Positions 1-8,446 of a DNA stretch of 64,000 nucleotides are shown here, piece by piece. A program made the translations under genes and the position numbers. The notes under the pieces are model-generated. The model saw only the letters and a list, made by a program, of their open reading frames with translations, searched no databases and was not told where the DNA came from. Origin of the DNA: Mesobacillus jeotgali (GTDB lineage: Bacteria; Bacillota; Bacilli; Bacillales; Cytobacillaceae); the NCBI RefSeq assembly GCF_900166585.1, contig NZ_FVZC01000006.1:1-64000 (forward strand). The letters are read 5' to 3'. Position 1 is the first letter of the stretch, and each line of letters opens with the position of its first letter.

Positions 1-38
1 TGGAGCTGACTGATACTAATCGTTCGAGGACTTAACCA
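1..38 (+). rRNA. 23S rRNA, 3' end (partial)
   Basis: The window opens inside the last bases of a 23S rRNA. The stretch around GATACTAATCG and GAGGACTTAACC is the conserved 3' end of Bacillus 23S rRNA. The exact mature end is uncertain by a few bases. It is followed by a 5S rRNA and a tRNA cluster, the usual Bacillus rrn layout. Confidence 0.9.
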
Positions 39-217
39 AAAACGAAAAGCAAAGGCTAGGAGCCGGAGCTGGACAATGATCATTCGTTCTTCTTGAATTC
101 TTCTTACACATTATCTAGTTTTGAGGGTGCAAAACTTTTTGCGATAGCAAAATAACTTTGATAATCCTCTTGAAAAATGCATAAAAGACAGTATAATAAA
201 TATTGTTCTTAAAAATG

Positions 218-333
<116 letters not shown>

Positions 334-414
334 AATGATGCATTTCCATCTTGGATGAACTTCTAAGATGAGGCATCCGAATCATCTGCAAGAGTTATGT
401 TTAATTACCACTAT

Positions 415-489
415 TCCGCAGTAGCTCAGTGGTAGAGCACTCGGCTGTTAACCGAGCGGTCGTAGGTTCGAATCCTACCTGCGGAGCCA
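415..489 (+). tRNA. tRNA-Asn (GTT)
   Basis: Full cloverleaf of 75 nt with encoded CCA. The acceptor TCCGCAG pairs with CTGCGGA, the T loop is GGTTCGAATCC, and the anticodon loop CTGTTAA gives anticodon GTT. First tRNA of the cluster after the 5S rRNA. Confidence 0.95.
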
Positions 490-530
490 TTATCTCTAAA
501 TGACGACAGTCATTTGAGCTGGCAGCATAT

Positions 531-603
531 GCTTCCATAGCTCAGCAGGTAGAGCACTTCCATGGTAAGGAAGAGGTCAGCGGTTCGAGCCCGCTTGGAA
601 GCT
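531..603 (+). tRNA. tRNA-Thr (GGT)
   Basis: Cloverleaf of 73 nt. The acceptor GCTTCCA pairs with TGGAAGC, and the anticodon loop ATGGTAA gives anticodon GGT. The CCA tail is not encoded: CTCTGA follows the discriminator, so the tail must be added by nucleotidyltransferase. Confidence 0.93.
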
Positions 604-621
604 CTGAAAATACTATTATAT

Positions 622-696
622 GGCCCCTTGGTCAAGCGGTTAAGACACCGCCCTTTCACGGCGGTAACACGGGTTCGAATCCCGTAGGGGTCACCA
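622..696 (+). tRNA. tRNA-Glu (TTC)
   Basis: 75 nt with encoded CCA. The acceptor GGCCCCT pairs with AGGGGTC, and the anticodon loop CTTTCAC gives TTC. The variable and T arms are normal (GGGTTCGAATCCC). Confidence 0.95.
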
Positions 697-752
697 AAAG
701 TTTTTTCTCAACAGAGAAAGGAACTTTATTTTTCGCTTAGCGGAAAAATTAT

Positions 753-828
753 GGAGGATTAGCTCAGCTGGGAGAGCATCTGCCTTACAAGCAGAGGGTC
801 GGCGGTTCGATCCCGTCATCCTCCACCA
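753..828 (+). tRNA. tRNA-Val (TAC)
   Basis: 76 nt with encoded CCA. The acceptor GGAGGAT pairs with ATCCTCC, and the anticodon loop CTTACAA gives TAC. Confidence 0.95.
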
Positions 829-865
829 TTATTCTTTCAAACTTTGAAGATAATCTTCTATTCAT

Positions 866-941
<76 letters not shown>

Positions 942-956
942 TTTTCCAGAATTTGT

Positions 957-1041
957 GGAGGGGTAGCGAAGTGGCTAAACGCGGCGGACTGTAAATCCGC
1001 TCCCTCAGGGTTCGGCGGTTCGAATCCGTCCCCCTCCACCA
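957..1041 (+). tRNA. tRNA-Tyr (GTA)
   Basis: 85 nt class II tRNA with a long variable arm and encoded CCA. The acceptor GGAGGGG pairs with CCCCTCC, and the anticodon loop CTGTAAA gives GTA. Confidence 0.95.
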
Positions 1042-1095
1042 TTTTAATACATATTAAAATTGGACAAGTAAATGCTGTCCTTTTTATTTTTCCAT

Positions 1096-1170
1096 TGGGC
1101 TATAGCCAAGCGGTAAGGCAACGGACTTTGACTCCGTCATGCGTTGGTTCGAATCCAGCTAGCCCAGCCA
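1096..1170 (+). tRNA. tRNA-Gln (TTG)
   Basis: 75 nt with encoded CCA. The acceptor TGGGCTA pairs with TAGCCCA, and the anticodon loop CTTTGAC gives TTG. Confidence 0.95.
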
Positions 1171-1175
1171 TTTAT

Positions 1176-1320
1176 GAGCCATTAGCTCAGTCGGTAGAGC
1201 AGATTGCTCGCTGCATTGAGTATTCTTCCCTGGCAATCTGCGAGAAAGGCCGAAGGTCTTTTGAGCATCAGATGCGATAGGGATTATAAATGGGTGGAGG
1301 CAGTCTTTGTCCCACTTCAA
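1176..1320 (+). pseudogene. Duplicated 5' part of tRNA-Lys with a structured insert
   Basis: The first 26 bases of the downstream tRNA-Lys (acceptor strand plus D arm, GAGCCATTAGCTCAG onward) occur here a second time at 1176-1201. They are followed by about 120 bases that are not tRNA. The inserted part holds an 8-bp inverted repeat GCAGATTG / CAATCTGC (about 1199-1243) and a short hairpin AAAGGCC-GAA-GGTCTTT. There is no T arm or acceptor return strand, so it cannot fold as a tRNA. It is probably a recombination relic in the tRNA cluster; a structured RNA is an alternative. Confidence 0.6.
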
Positions 1321-1324
1321 ACTT

Positions 1325-1397
1325 GAGCCATTAGCTCAGTCGGTAGAGCATCTGACTTTTAATCAGAGGGTCGAAGGTTCGAGTCCTTCATGGCTCA
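1325..1397 (+). tRNA. tRNA-Lys (TTT)
   Basis: 73 nt without an encoded CCA. The acceptor GAGCCAT pairs with ATGGCTC, and the anticodon loop CTTTTAA gives TTT. Its 5' 26 bases are repeated upstream at 1176. Confidence 0.94.
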
Positions 1398-1404
1398 CTC
1401 ATGT

Positions 1405-1449
1405 TAAGACCCCTAAAAATGAACTTGTCCTTTATTTTTTGGGGTCTTA
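1405..1449 (+). terminator. Long inverted repeat inside the tRNA cluster
   Basis: TAAGACCCC (1405-1413) is repeated in inverse as GGGGTCTTA (1441-1449). The stem extends inward through A-run/T-run pairing with one T-T mismatch. It lies between tRNA-Lys and tRNA-Gly and has no clean T-run after it, so it may be a weak terminator or a processing hairpin. Confidence 0.4.
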
Positions 1450-1467
1450 CTTATATAATAAAATTAT

Positions 1468-1542
1468 GCGGAAGTAGTTCAGTGGTAGAATACAACCTTG
1501 CCAAGGTTGGGGTCGCGGGTTCGAATCCCGTCTTCCGCTCCA
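1468..1542 (+). tRNA. tRNA-Gly (GCC)
   Basis: 75 nt with encoded CCA. The acceptor GCGGAAG pairs with CTTCCGC, and the anticodon loop TTGCCAA gives GCC. Confidence 0.95.
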
Positions 1543-1545
1543 TAT

Positions 1546-1621
1546 GGGGCCTTAGCTCAGCTGGGAGAGCGCCTGCCTTGCACGCAGGAGGTCAGCGGTT
1601 CGATCCCGCTAGGCTCCACCA
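1546..1621 (+). tRNA. tRNA-Ala (TGC)
   Basis: 76 nt with encoded CCA. The acceptor GGGGCCT pairs with AGGCTCC, and the anticodon loop CTTGCAC gives TGC. Last tRNA of the cluster, three bases after tRNA-Gly. Confidence 0.95.
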
Positions 1622-1644
1622 TCACACTACATAAATACCATTAC

Positions 1645-1680
1645 AGCCATAAAATCCAAATTGGGTTTATGGCTTTTTTT
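1645..1680 (+). terminator. Terminator of the rRNA-tRNA operon
   Basis: AGCCATAAA pairs with TTTATGGCT over a 12-base loop, followed by a run of T. This is a typical Rho-independent terminator, directly after the last tRNA. Confidence 0.85.
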
Positions 1681-1756
1681 ATTTTTCCTACTTTAAAGTT
1701 TATATAACTTTCCGCATTTCCCAAGAATACAGACAGGTATAGAGGAATAAAGGCCA

Positions 1757-1880
1757 GGCTGTCAAGAAACCTCTATTATTAAGACAGTTTTCAAGGTGTA
1801 GATGATAAAGCTGTCAAGATTCCACTATAATTAAGACAGCTTTCAAAGTTCAAAAACAAAAACTGTCAAGATTGAAATGA
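1757..1880. repeat. 52-bp tandem repeat, about 2.3 copies
   Basis: The box GCTGTCAAGA starts at 1758, 1810 and (as ACTGTCAAGA) 1862, exactly 52 bp apart. Each full unit also holds GACAG 25 bases after the start of the G of the box, then TTTCAA. The same spacing occurs in the array at the right end of the window, so both belong to one repeat family. The rest of 1681-2092 shows no gene. Confidence 0.7.
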
Positions 1881-2092
1881 GCTTTAAAACCTCGGTGAAG
1901 AGATCAATGCTGCCATAAATTCTTCTGATTTTTCAGATCTACCTTCGCAACCTCCCAACAAGGCTCTTAAAATGCCTCTGCATTACAGCCCATGTACTCA
2001 TAAAAGAAATGGTTTAACGATATTTAGGCGTTAAATTCATTTAATTCCAAACCGTATATATATTCATAAAATTGTGCAGTTGAGTCATCTGA

Positions 2093-2107
2093 ATGAAAGC
2101 GTTTAAA
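2093..2107 (+). promoter_or_regulatory. Possible CcpA (cre) site before arginase
   Basis: ATGAAAGCGTTTAAA fits the cre consensus WTGNAANCGNWNNCW with one mismatch. It lies about 40 bases before the rocF start. CcpA control of arginine breakdown would be sensible, but the match is short and not unique evidence. Confidence 0.35.
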
Positions 2108-2145
2108 ATAAGGAGGAGATGAGAGAAAGCAAGGGGGAGACAAGA

Positions 2146-3042
2146 ATGAAGAAACTTTCGATTATCGGGATGCCGATGGATTTGGGTCAGACGCGAAGGG
2201 GAGTTGATATGGGCCCAAGTGCGATCCGTTATGCTGGCATTAATGAGAGATTAAAAGTTCTTTTTGATGAGATAGAGGACCTTGGAGATATACCGGTTGG
2301 CAGGCCTGAAGTGAAGATTGATCCTAACAGCAATCTGCGTAATCTTGAGCTGGTGGCAGAGAAAAATAGTTTGCTTGCTGATGAAGTAGACAAGATTATT
2401 GAATCAGGTTCTTTTCCGTTAGTATTAGGTGGGGATCATAGCATTGCGATTGGTACGTTGGCTGGTGTGTCCAAGCATTATAAGAATCTGGGTGTCATTT
2501 GGTACGATGCGCATGGAGACTTGAATACAGCTGAAACCTCACCGTCTGGAAATATTCATGGTATGCCGCTTGCTGTGAGCCTCGGCCTGGGTCACTATAT
2601 GCTGACGCAATTAGGCGGGTTTGCACCCAAGGTAAAGCCGGAGAATATTGTCCTTATCGGAGCACGAGCTTTGGATGATGGCGAAAAGGACTTGATTAAG
2701 GAATTGGGCATTAAAGTATTCACGATGCACGAAATCGATCGTCTTGGAATGGCTGCAGTCATTGAGGAAACGATCGATTATCTGAAAGAAAAAGTGGATG
2801 GTGTCCATCTTTCACTTGATTTAGATGGTCTGGATCCAACCGATGCGCCGGGTGTTGGAACGCCGGTGACAGGAGGCATCAGCTACCGTGAGAGCCACCT
2901 GGCAATGGAGATGCTGGCTGAAGCCAAGATTATTACTTCTGCTGAGTTCGTAGAAGTGAATCCAATACTTGATGAAAAGAACAAGACAGCTGTCGCGGCT
3001 GTAGCGCTGATGGGGTCATTATTTGGAGAAAAACTTTTATAA
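2146..3042 (+). CDS. rocF: Arginase
   Basis: Hydrolyses L-arginine to ornithine and urea in the cytosol, the first step of arginine use as nitrogen and carbon source. The 298-residue protein covers the whole ureohydrolase fold. The metal-binding residues are visible: GGDHS (His98), DAHGD (Asp121, His123, Asp125) and SLDLDGLDP near residue 225. It closely resembles Bacillus RocF in length and sequence. I chose the ATG at 2146 because it matches the family N-terminus (MKKLSIIGMPMD) and has AGGGGGAG seven bases upstream. The ATG at 2119 sits too close to its own AGGAGG. No rocDE genes are adjacent; it is monocistronic with its own terminator. Confidence 0.95.
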   Translation: MKKLSIIGMPMDLGQTRRGVDMGPSAIRYAGINERLKVLFDEIEDLGDIPVGRPEVKIDPNSNLRNLELVAEKNSLLADEVDKIIESGSFPLVLGGDHSIAIGTLAGVSKHYKNLGVIWYDAHGDLNTAETSPSGNIHGMPLAVSLGLGHYMLTQLGGFAPKVKPENIVLIGARALDDGEKDLIKELGIKVFTMHEIDRLGMAAVIEETIDYLKEKVDGVHLSLDLDGLDPTDAPGVGTPVTGGISYRESHLAMEMLAEAKIITSAEFVEVNPILDEKNKTAVAAVALMGSLFGEKLL

Positions 3043-3090
3043 TAACCGCCTGGAATGGGAATAGAATGATATTGTCAGGCAAAAAAATAG

Positions 3091-3124
3091 GAGCAGCGGC
3101 CCTGTGAAGGCTGCTGCTCTTTAT
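3091..3124 (+). terminator. Terminator of rocF
   Basis: GAGCAGCGGCC pairs with GGCTGCTGCTC with one mismatch over a short loop, then TTTAT. It lies between the convergent rocF and the Spo0E-like gene and may serve both. Confidence 0.75.
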
Positions 3125-3126
3125 CA

Positions 3127-3297
3127 TTAATATAGAACTGGCTTTTTTGAGGATAAGTGATAATATTTATTTAGTAAATGGTCGAGTCTCGTACTGATGT
3201 CTACCACCCGTTGATTTGACAGCGAGGTTTTTTCGGCTAGTTCAACCATTTCTTTACGGCAATTTTCAATATCCTTCAGCAACGTTTCTGCACACAT
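3127..3297 (-). CDS. Spo0E-family aspartyl-phosphate phosphatase
   Basis: A small helical-hairpin protein of 56 residues from the chosen ATG. The pattern ENCRKEMVELAEKTSLSNQ...ISTRLDHLLNKYY is the Spo0E/YisI/YnzD signature, with STRLD in place of the classic SQELD. Family members remove phosphate from Spo0A~P and so delay sporulation. Three in-frame starts exist (3345, 3318, 3297). I prefer 3297, which has GAGGAA eight bases upstream; 3318 with AAGGA is a fair alternative. It stands alone, facing rocF. Confidence 0.8.
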   Translation of the reverse strand: MCAETLLKDIENCRKEMVELAEKTSLSNQRVVDISTRLDHLLNKYYHLSSKKPVLY

Positions 3298-3479
3298 TGA
3301 TATATTCCTCGCTTTCATGAATATAGTCCTTTTATACCCAGCCAAAAACTTTTTAAACCAAATTGGTAAAAATTTGTTAATATTAACTTATCGAGCCTTT
3401 AGCTTTTTTTGCCGAATAAAGTCATTTTAATGGGATAGACACCATTACATACATAAAAAAAGTTTTTATAAAAAAAAAC

Positions 3480-3505
3480 GAAACCTTTTACGGAGTCGAT
3501 TCGTA
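3480..3505 (+). promoter_or_regulatory. Sigma-W autoregulatory promoter
   Basis: GAAAC (3480-3484) is separated by 17 bases from CGTA (3502-3505), preceded by an A-rich run. This is the extracytoplasmic sigma-W consensus (TGAAAC-N16/17-CGTA) and sits 36 bases before the sigW start, as in B. subtilis. It implies that sigW-rsiW drives its own transcription. Confidence 0.85.
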
Positions 3506-3540
3506 TATCGATTAGCCGCATGAAGCGCGGAGGTAAAATA

Positions 3541-4104
3541 ATGGAAACAATCGTAAAGCACAGAATAAAACAGGTAATCAAGGGAGACCAGAATGCCTAT
3601 GGAGAGATTGTTGAGATATACAAGGACAAGGTATTCCAGCTTTGCTACCGTATGCTCGGGAATCGGCATGAGGCAGAGGATATTGCACAGGAGGCATTTA
3701 TCCGTGCATATATCAATATTAACAGCTTCAATCAAAACCTGAAATTTTCAACATGGCTGTACAGAATTGCTACCAATCTTTGCATTGACCGGATTCGTAA
3801 AAAGAAACCAGATTATTTTCTTGATGCAGAAGTGCCGGGAACAGAGGGTTTGACGATGTACTCCCAAATCCCTTCTGAAACCCCTTTGCCAGAGGATGAG
3901 GTAGAAAGTCTCGAATTGCAGGATGCGATTCAAAAAGAAATTTCAAAATTACCCGATAAATACAGATCGGTCATCGTATTAAAGTATATTGAGGAGCTTA
4001 GCCTGAACGAAATCAGTGAAATTCTGGATCTGCCGCTGGGGACGGTTAAGACAAGGATCCATCGAGGCAGAGAGGCTCTTAGGCAGCAGTTGCGACACGT
4101 ATAA
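3541..4104 (+). CDS. sigW: RNA polymerase ECF sigma factor SigW
   Basis: Directs RNA polymerase to cell-envelope stress promoters (resistance to antimicrobial peptides, fosfomycin and alkaline shock in B. subtilis). The 187 residues contain sigma region 2 (YRMLGNRHEAEDIAQEAF and KFSTWLYRIATNL) and region 4 (LPDKYRSVIVLKYIEELS, GTVKTRIHRGREALRQQL). It is nearly co-linear with B. subtilis SigW, including DAEVPGTEGLTMYSQI. The ATG at 3541 has GGAGG eight bases upstream and matches the known N-terminus; an ATG at 3520 is in frame but lacks a ribosome site. Followed 15 bases later by its anti-sigma factor. Confidence 0.96.
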   Translation: METIVKHRIKQVIKGDQNAYGEIVEIYKDKVFQLCYRMLGNRHEAEDIAQEAFIRAYININSFNQNLKFSTWLYRIATNLCIDRIRKKKPDYFLDAEVPGTEGLTMYSQIPSETPLPEDEVESLELQDAIQKEISKLPDKYRSVIVLKYIEELSLNEISEILDLPLGTVKTRIHRGREALRQQLRHV

Positions 4105-4119
4105 GGTGAGGTGAAGAAT

Positions 4120-4776
4120 TTGAAATGTCCCGAACAGGTTATAGACTATATGCATGAATATTTAGATGATGAAATTCCTGAAGAACATGAAAAGATTTTA
4201 AGAGAGCATCTTCAGAGCTGCTCAGATTGCCAGGAATATTTCAGGGAATTGAACAAGGCTATTGCCCTTGTACAGAGTACCTCCCATATTCAGGCGCCGG
4301 ATGATTTTACATCAAGGGTCATGGCCGGATTGCCAAAGGAGAAGAAAAAGACAGAAATTCAACGCTGGTTCAGAAGTCATCCGCTTTTGACAGCTGCTTC
4401 GCTTTTCCTTGCATTAATGACTGCAAGCATTCTTTCAACGTGGAATGAGGATCACCAGTTTTCTGTTTCGAAACAGCCTAATTTGCTCGTCGAAAACGAC
4501 ACTGTCATCGTTCCTGAAGGGGAAGTCGTCAAGGGTGATGTGGTGGTCAGGAATGGCAAAGTGAAAGTCGAAGGCGAAGTACAAGGAAACTTGACCGTCA
4601 TCAACGGGGAAAGGTACATGGCTTCAGCGGGTAATGTTACAGGGGAAATAACCGAAGTCAATGAAGTATTCGAATGGATTTGGTACCAAATTAAAAAGAC
4701 CGCGAAAAGCACCGCGGATCTTTTTGAAAATGACGAGAAGGAACAGTCATTCCAATCAGGAATGGCTGTTTTTTAA
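4120..4776 (+). CDS. rsiW: Anti-sigma-W factor RsiW
   Basis: Membrane-spanning anti-sigma factor that holds SigW until site-1/site-2 proteolysis. The cytosolic zinc anti-sigma domain shows HLQSCSDC (H-x3-C-x2-C). One transmembrane helix follows near residues 87-108 (HPLLTAASLFLALMTASILS). The outer part has a repetitive beta pattern (VVKGDVVVRNGKVKVEGEV) also seen in B. subtilis RsiW. Start is ambiguous: TTG at 4120 matches the family N-terminus (xxCPEQ) with GAGGTG upstream, while GTG at 4111 is only four bases after AAGG. The last codons are part of the operon terminator. Confidence 0.93.
   Translation: MKCPEQVIDYMHEYLDDEIPEEHEKILREHLQSCSDCQEYFRELNKAIALVQSTSHIQAPDDFTSRVMAGLPKEKKKTEIQRWFRSHPLLTAASLFLALMTASILSTWNEDHQFSVSKQPNLLVENDTVIVPEGEVVKGDVVVRNGKVKVEGEVQGNLTVINGERYMASAGNVTGEITEVNEVFEWIWYQIKKTAKSTADLFENDEKEQSFQSGMAVF
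4742..4774 (+). terminator. Terminator embedded in the rsiW 3' end
   Basis: AACAGTCATTCC pairs with GGAATGGCTGTT (one G-T pair), followed by TTTTTT. The stem lies wholly inside the rsiW reading frame and encodes its last residues (QSFQSGMAVF); the stop codon lies just after the T-run begins. Confidence 0.85.
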
Positions 4777-4997
4777 GAGATATCATTAATATTTCGATGA
4801 TCCCTATAGCGGGGAACCATTCTATGGATGACATCATTATTAGTTTAAGCAGAGCTTATGTTATAATGAGAAAGTTATCTTAGAATACAGGCTGAAGTGC
4901 ATTGGTTATCTTCCGCTTTTTTTATTTACACATGGTTCATTTGGAGGCTAGAGGAAAACTTCGAAAAAAAGCCTTACTAACTACTGGAGGAAGTGCA

Positions 4998-5825
4998 ATG
5001 TCGTTTGCGGATTTCAATTTATTAGAATATCTAGCTAATATTGTTGACATTCTCCTGGTTTGGTTCGTCATTTATAAGTTGATTGCTATTATTCGTGGGA
5101 CGAAGGCTGTCCAGCTTTTGAAAGGGATATTTGTCATCCTGATTGTAAAGTTTGTCAGTGATTTCTTCGGACTGAATACGCTCAGCTGGATGATGGAACA
5201 AGTACTGACCTGGGGATTCCTTGCTATTATTATCATTTTCCAGCCCGAATTACGAAGGGCACTCGAGCAGCTTGGCAGAGGGCGGCTTTTCGCCAGGTCG
5301 GGACTGCAGGAAGAGGAAGATGAAGAAAAAATGGTGGAGGCCATTATCAAGGCAACCGACTATATGGCTAAACGCCGAATCGGTGCATTGATTTCTATTG
5401 AAAGAGAAACAGGAATGAGCGATTACATAGAAACGGGCATTCAGCTGAATTCGAGAATATCCTCTGAACTGTTGATTAACCTTTTTATACCGAATACACC
5501 GCTTCATGATGGAGCTGTTGTCATACAGAAGAACATTGTTGCAGCAGCGGCTTGTTATTTACCGTTGTCAGAAAGTCCGTTCATTTCGAAGGAGCTGGGC
5601 ACAAGACACAGGGCTGCACTGGGAATCAGTGAAGTGACGGACAGTATCACAATAGTGGTTTCTGAGGAAACAGGCAATGTGTCAGTTACCCGGAATGGCG
5701 AACTATACAGAGACTTGAGCGGGGAAACATTAAGGGAACTGCTCACTGCCGAACTGATTTCACCATCAAGAATCAAGCAGGCAGCTTCTACCCGCTGGAG
5801 TTGGAGGGGGAAGAAAAATGGATAG
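4998..5825 (+). CDS. cdaA: Diadenylate cyclase CdaA
   Basis: Makes the essential second messenger c-di-AMP from two ATP at the membrane. The 275 residues start with three predicted membrane helices (about 15-32, 40-58, 70-82), a short coiled region, then the DAC domain with the catalytic DGA (171-173) and RHR (203-205) motifs. The ATG at 4998 follows TGGAGG and gives the normal family length; an upstream extension to 4902 has no support. It overlaps cdaR by eight bases and precedes glmM, the conserved cdaA-cdaR-glmM order of Firmicutes. A TATAAT at 4862-4867 may be the -10 of its promoter. Confidence 0.96.
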   Translation: MSFADFNLLEYLANIVDILLVWFVIYKLIAIIRGTKAVQLLKGIFVILIVKFVSDFFGLNTLSWMMEQVLTWGFLAIIIIFQPELRRALEQLGRGRLFARSGLQEEEDEEKMVEAIIKATDYMAKRRIGALISIERETGMSDYIETGIQLNSRISSELLINLFIPNTPLHDGAVVIQKNIVAAAACYLPLSESPFISKELGTRHRAALGISEVTDSITIVVSEETGNVSVTRNGELYRDLSGETLRELLTAELISPSRIKQAASTRWSWRGKKNG

Positions 5826-7047
5826 ATGGATGGATAATCCTTGGTTCATAAAAGTGGTTGCCCTAGTCCTTGCTGTGCTTCTCTTTGGGTCCGTTCCTAA
5901 AAATGATCCGGATAAGCCAGGCGATGTAAATGTCCCATCAGATGAAATGGTAGAGACAGTTGAGGACGTACCGGTTAAAAGGATTTACGATACTGATACA
6001 CTGGTCGTTTCCGGGGTTCCAGAGACGGTTACGGTCAAGCTCCAAGGGCCGAAAAACCTTGTTCAGCAGGCAAAAATGCTAAGAAACTTTGAAGTGTTCG
6101 TTGATTTGACCGATGCTGAAATGGGAAATCAACGTGTCCCCATTACGATAAAAGATGTATCCGAAAGGCTGGCTGTTTCCATCGAGCCGGGCTATGCGAA
6201 TGTTTCCATCCAGGAGAAAGTGACAAAGGAGTTCAGCGTCGATGCTGAATTTAGCGGAAATATCGTGGCGGATGGCTATATAGCAGAAAAGCCGACGGTC
6301 AAACCGGATAAAGTTCAAATAACGGGAGCTAAGGATATTGTTGATAAGATCACCTATGTAAAAGCTACCGTGAATTCTTCCGGGAAGATAACTGATACAA
6401 TCACCCGGGAAGCGAGTGTGCTGGTCCTGGATAAAGATATGAATAAACTGGATGTCATTGTAGAGCCAGGGGTAGTTGAAGTAACCATTCCGGTAAAAAG
6501 CTCGAGCAAAAAGGTACCGATTGATATTGTTCGAAAAGGTACTCCTCCAAGTGGAGTGACCATCGATTCGATCACTCTTGAAACGAAGGAAGCGGAAATC
6601 ATCGCGGCTCCAAGCGTTCTTGATAAAGCCAATGGAGTCAGGGTAGAAGTGGATGTCAGTAAGATTGAAGAAAACACGGAAATTACCCTGCCGGTCATTA
6701 TTGGTGAAGGAATTGTCGCGGTTTCACCGGAAATGGTCAAGGTGAACATAAAAGTCACGAAGGCTTCTGAGAAGACCATTTCCAATGTGCCCATTGAAAT
6801 CAATGGGGGAGCTGGCTATGAAGTAGATTTCCTGGATCCCACAGACGGCCGGACAAAGTTGACAGTCTCGGGGCCGAGTGATATCGTCTCTGGATTGTCT
6901 GCCGAGGATTTTAAAGTTTTAATTGATGTTTCGACGTTAGATGAGGGAGACCACGAAGTCGACATGAAGGTTACAGCACCGCAAAACATTACGTGGAAAC
7001 TGGCAAAGGAAAAAGCCAGTATATCGGTTGCTAAAAAAGAAGCTTAA
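5818..7047 (+). CDS. cdaR: CdaA regulator CdaR (YbbR domains)
   Basis: Membrane-anchored extracytoplasmic regulator that modulates CdaA activity. The 409 residues have one N-terminal membrane helix (WFIKVVALVLAVLLFGSV, about 8-25) and then about four repeated YbbR domains made of beta strands, recognisable from recurrent xVxLxGPxxxV and xTxxVxIxG segments. Its start overlaps the cdaA end (ATGGATAG), which suggests translational coupling. Length and context match B. subtilis YbbR. Confidence 0.94.
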   Translation: MDRWMDNPWFIKVVALVLAVLLFGSVPKNDPDKPGDVNVPSDEMVETVEDVPVKRIYDTDTLVVSGVPETVTVKLQGPKNLVQQAKMLRNFEVFVDLTDAEMGNQRVPITIKDVSERLAVSIEPGYANVSIQEKVTKEFSVDAEFSGNIVADGYIAEKPTVKPDKVQITGAKDIVDKITYVKATVNSSGKITDTITREASVLVLDKDMNKLDVIVEPGVVEVTIPVKSSSKKVPIDIVRKGTPPSGVTIDSITLETKEAEIIAAPSVLDKANGVRVEVDVSKIEENTEITLPVIIGEGIVAVSPEMVKVNIKVTKASEKTISNVPIEINGGAGYEVDFLDPTDGRTKLTVSGPSDIVSGLSAEDFKVLIDVSTLDEGDHEVDMKVTAPQNITWKLAKEKASISVAKKEA

Positions 7048-7084
7048 TTGACTGCAATTTTTCATACAAGGAGAGATTCTAAGA

Positions 7085-8434
7085 ATGGGTAAATATTTCG
7101 GTACAGACGGAGTACGTGGTGTTGCGAACAGCGAATTAACACCAGAGTTGGCGTTCAAGCTTGGACGATTCGGAGGCTATGTCCTCACAAAGGAGCATGA
7201 TCGCCCTAAGGTGCTGATTGGCCGTGATACTCGTATTTCCGGACATATGCTTGAGGGGGCACTGGTTGCCGGCCTGCTATCTATCGGAGCGGAAGTCATG
7301 AGGCTAGGCGTCATCTCAACACCAGGGGTATCTTATTTAACGAAGGCGCTTGGTGCTCAGGCAGGAGTCATGATTTCTGCGTCGCATAATCCGGTTGCTG
7401 ATAATGGGATTAAATTTTTTGGGCCAGATGGATATAAGCTTTCAGATGATCAGGAAAATGAGATTGAGCAGTTAATGGATCTGGAGACAGATGAGCTGCC
7501 TCGTCCAGTTGGTGCTGATCTTGGTCAGGTGAATGATTACTTCGAAGGTGGACAGAAGTACCTTCAATACTTAAAGCAATCTGTTGATGAAGAATTCACA
7601 GGTCTTCACATCGCTCTGGATTGTGCACACGGAGCAACCTCTTCATTGGCTACTCACTTGTTTGCTGACCTGGACGCGGATACTTCCACGATGGGAGCAT
7701 CTCCTAATGGGCTGAATATCAATGATGGTGTAGGTTCTACTCACCCAGAAGCACTTGCTGAATTCGTGAAAGAAAAGGGAGCCGACCTTGGACTTGCATT
7801 TGACGGAGATGGCGACCGCCTGATTGCGGTTGATGAAAAAGGTAACATCGTTGATGGCGACCAAATCATGTACATTTGCGGAAAATTCATGAAAGAACGC
7901 GGCCAGCTGAAACAGGGTACTGTGGTTTCTACTGTCATGAGCAACCTTGGCTTTTACAAGGGCCTTGAGGAAAATGGAGTACAAAGCGTCCAAACAGCTG
8001 TTGGCGACCGTTATGTAGTAGAGGAAATGAAGAAGAGTGGCTATAATCTCGGCGGCGAGCAATCGGGCCATATTATCTTCCTTGATTACAATACGACGGG
8101 TGACGGCCTGCTTACAGGGCTGCAGCTTGCCAACATCATGAAAGCCACGAACAAACCGCTTTCCGAGCTGGCTGGGGAAATGAAAAAGTACCCTCAGGTT
8201 CTTGTTAACATCCGTGTGACGGATAAGCATCATGTTACGGATAACGAGAAGGTAAAAGAAGTAATTGAACAGGTTGAAGCTGAAATGAACGGCAACGGCC
8301 GTATACTGGTCCGTCCTTCCGGAACAGAGCCGTTGGTGCGCGTCATGGCGGAAGCTGCAACAGCAGAGCTTTGCCAGGAATACGTAAATCGTATCGCTGC
8401 AGTTGTGGAAGAAGAAATGGGTTTAAAAGAATAA
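7085..8434 (+). CDS. glmM: Phosphoglucosamine mutase
   Basis: Converts glucosamine-6-phosphate to glucosamine-1-phosphate for UDP-GlcNAc and cell-wall synthesis. The 449 residues show the phosphohexomutase features in order: active-site serine loop ISASHNP (Ser100), the metal loop DGDGDR near 240, the sugar-binding GGEQSGH near 325 and the phosphate-binding [10 protein letters not shown] near 410. GGAGAG precedes the ATG. GlmM physically inhibits CdaA in B. subtilis, which fits its place in the operon. It ends in a strong terminator, so glmS has its own promoter. Confidence 0.97.
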   Translation: MGKYFGTDGVRGVANSELTPELAFKLGRFGGYVLTKEHDRPKVLIGRDTRISGHMLEGALVAGLLSIGAEVMRLGVISTPGVSYLTKALGAQAGVMISASHNPVADNGIKFFGPDGYKLSDDQENEIEQLMDLETDELPRPVGADLGQVNDYFEGGQKYLQYLKQSVDEEFTGLHIALDCAHGATSSLATHLFADLDADTSTMGASPNGLNINDGVGSTHPEALAEFVKEKGADLGLAFDGDGDRLIAVDEKGNIVDGDQIMYICGKFMKERGQLKQGTVVSTVMSNLGFYKGLEENGVQSVQTAVGDRYVVEEMKKSGYNLGGEQSGHIIFLDYNTTGDGLLTGLQLANIMKATNKPLSELAGEMKKYPQVLVNIRVTDKHHVTDNEKVKEVIEQVEAEMNGNGRILVRPSGTEPLVRVMAEAATAELCQEYVNRIAAVVEEEMGLKE

Positions 8435-8446
8435 GAAAAGAAGAGG

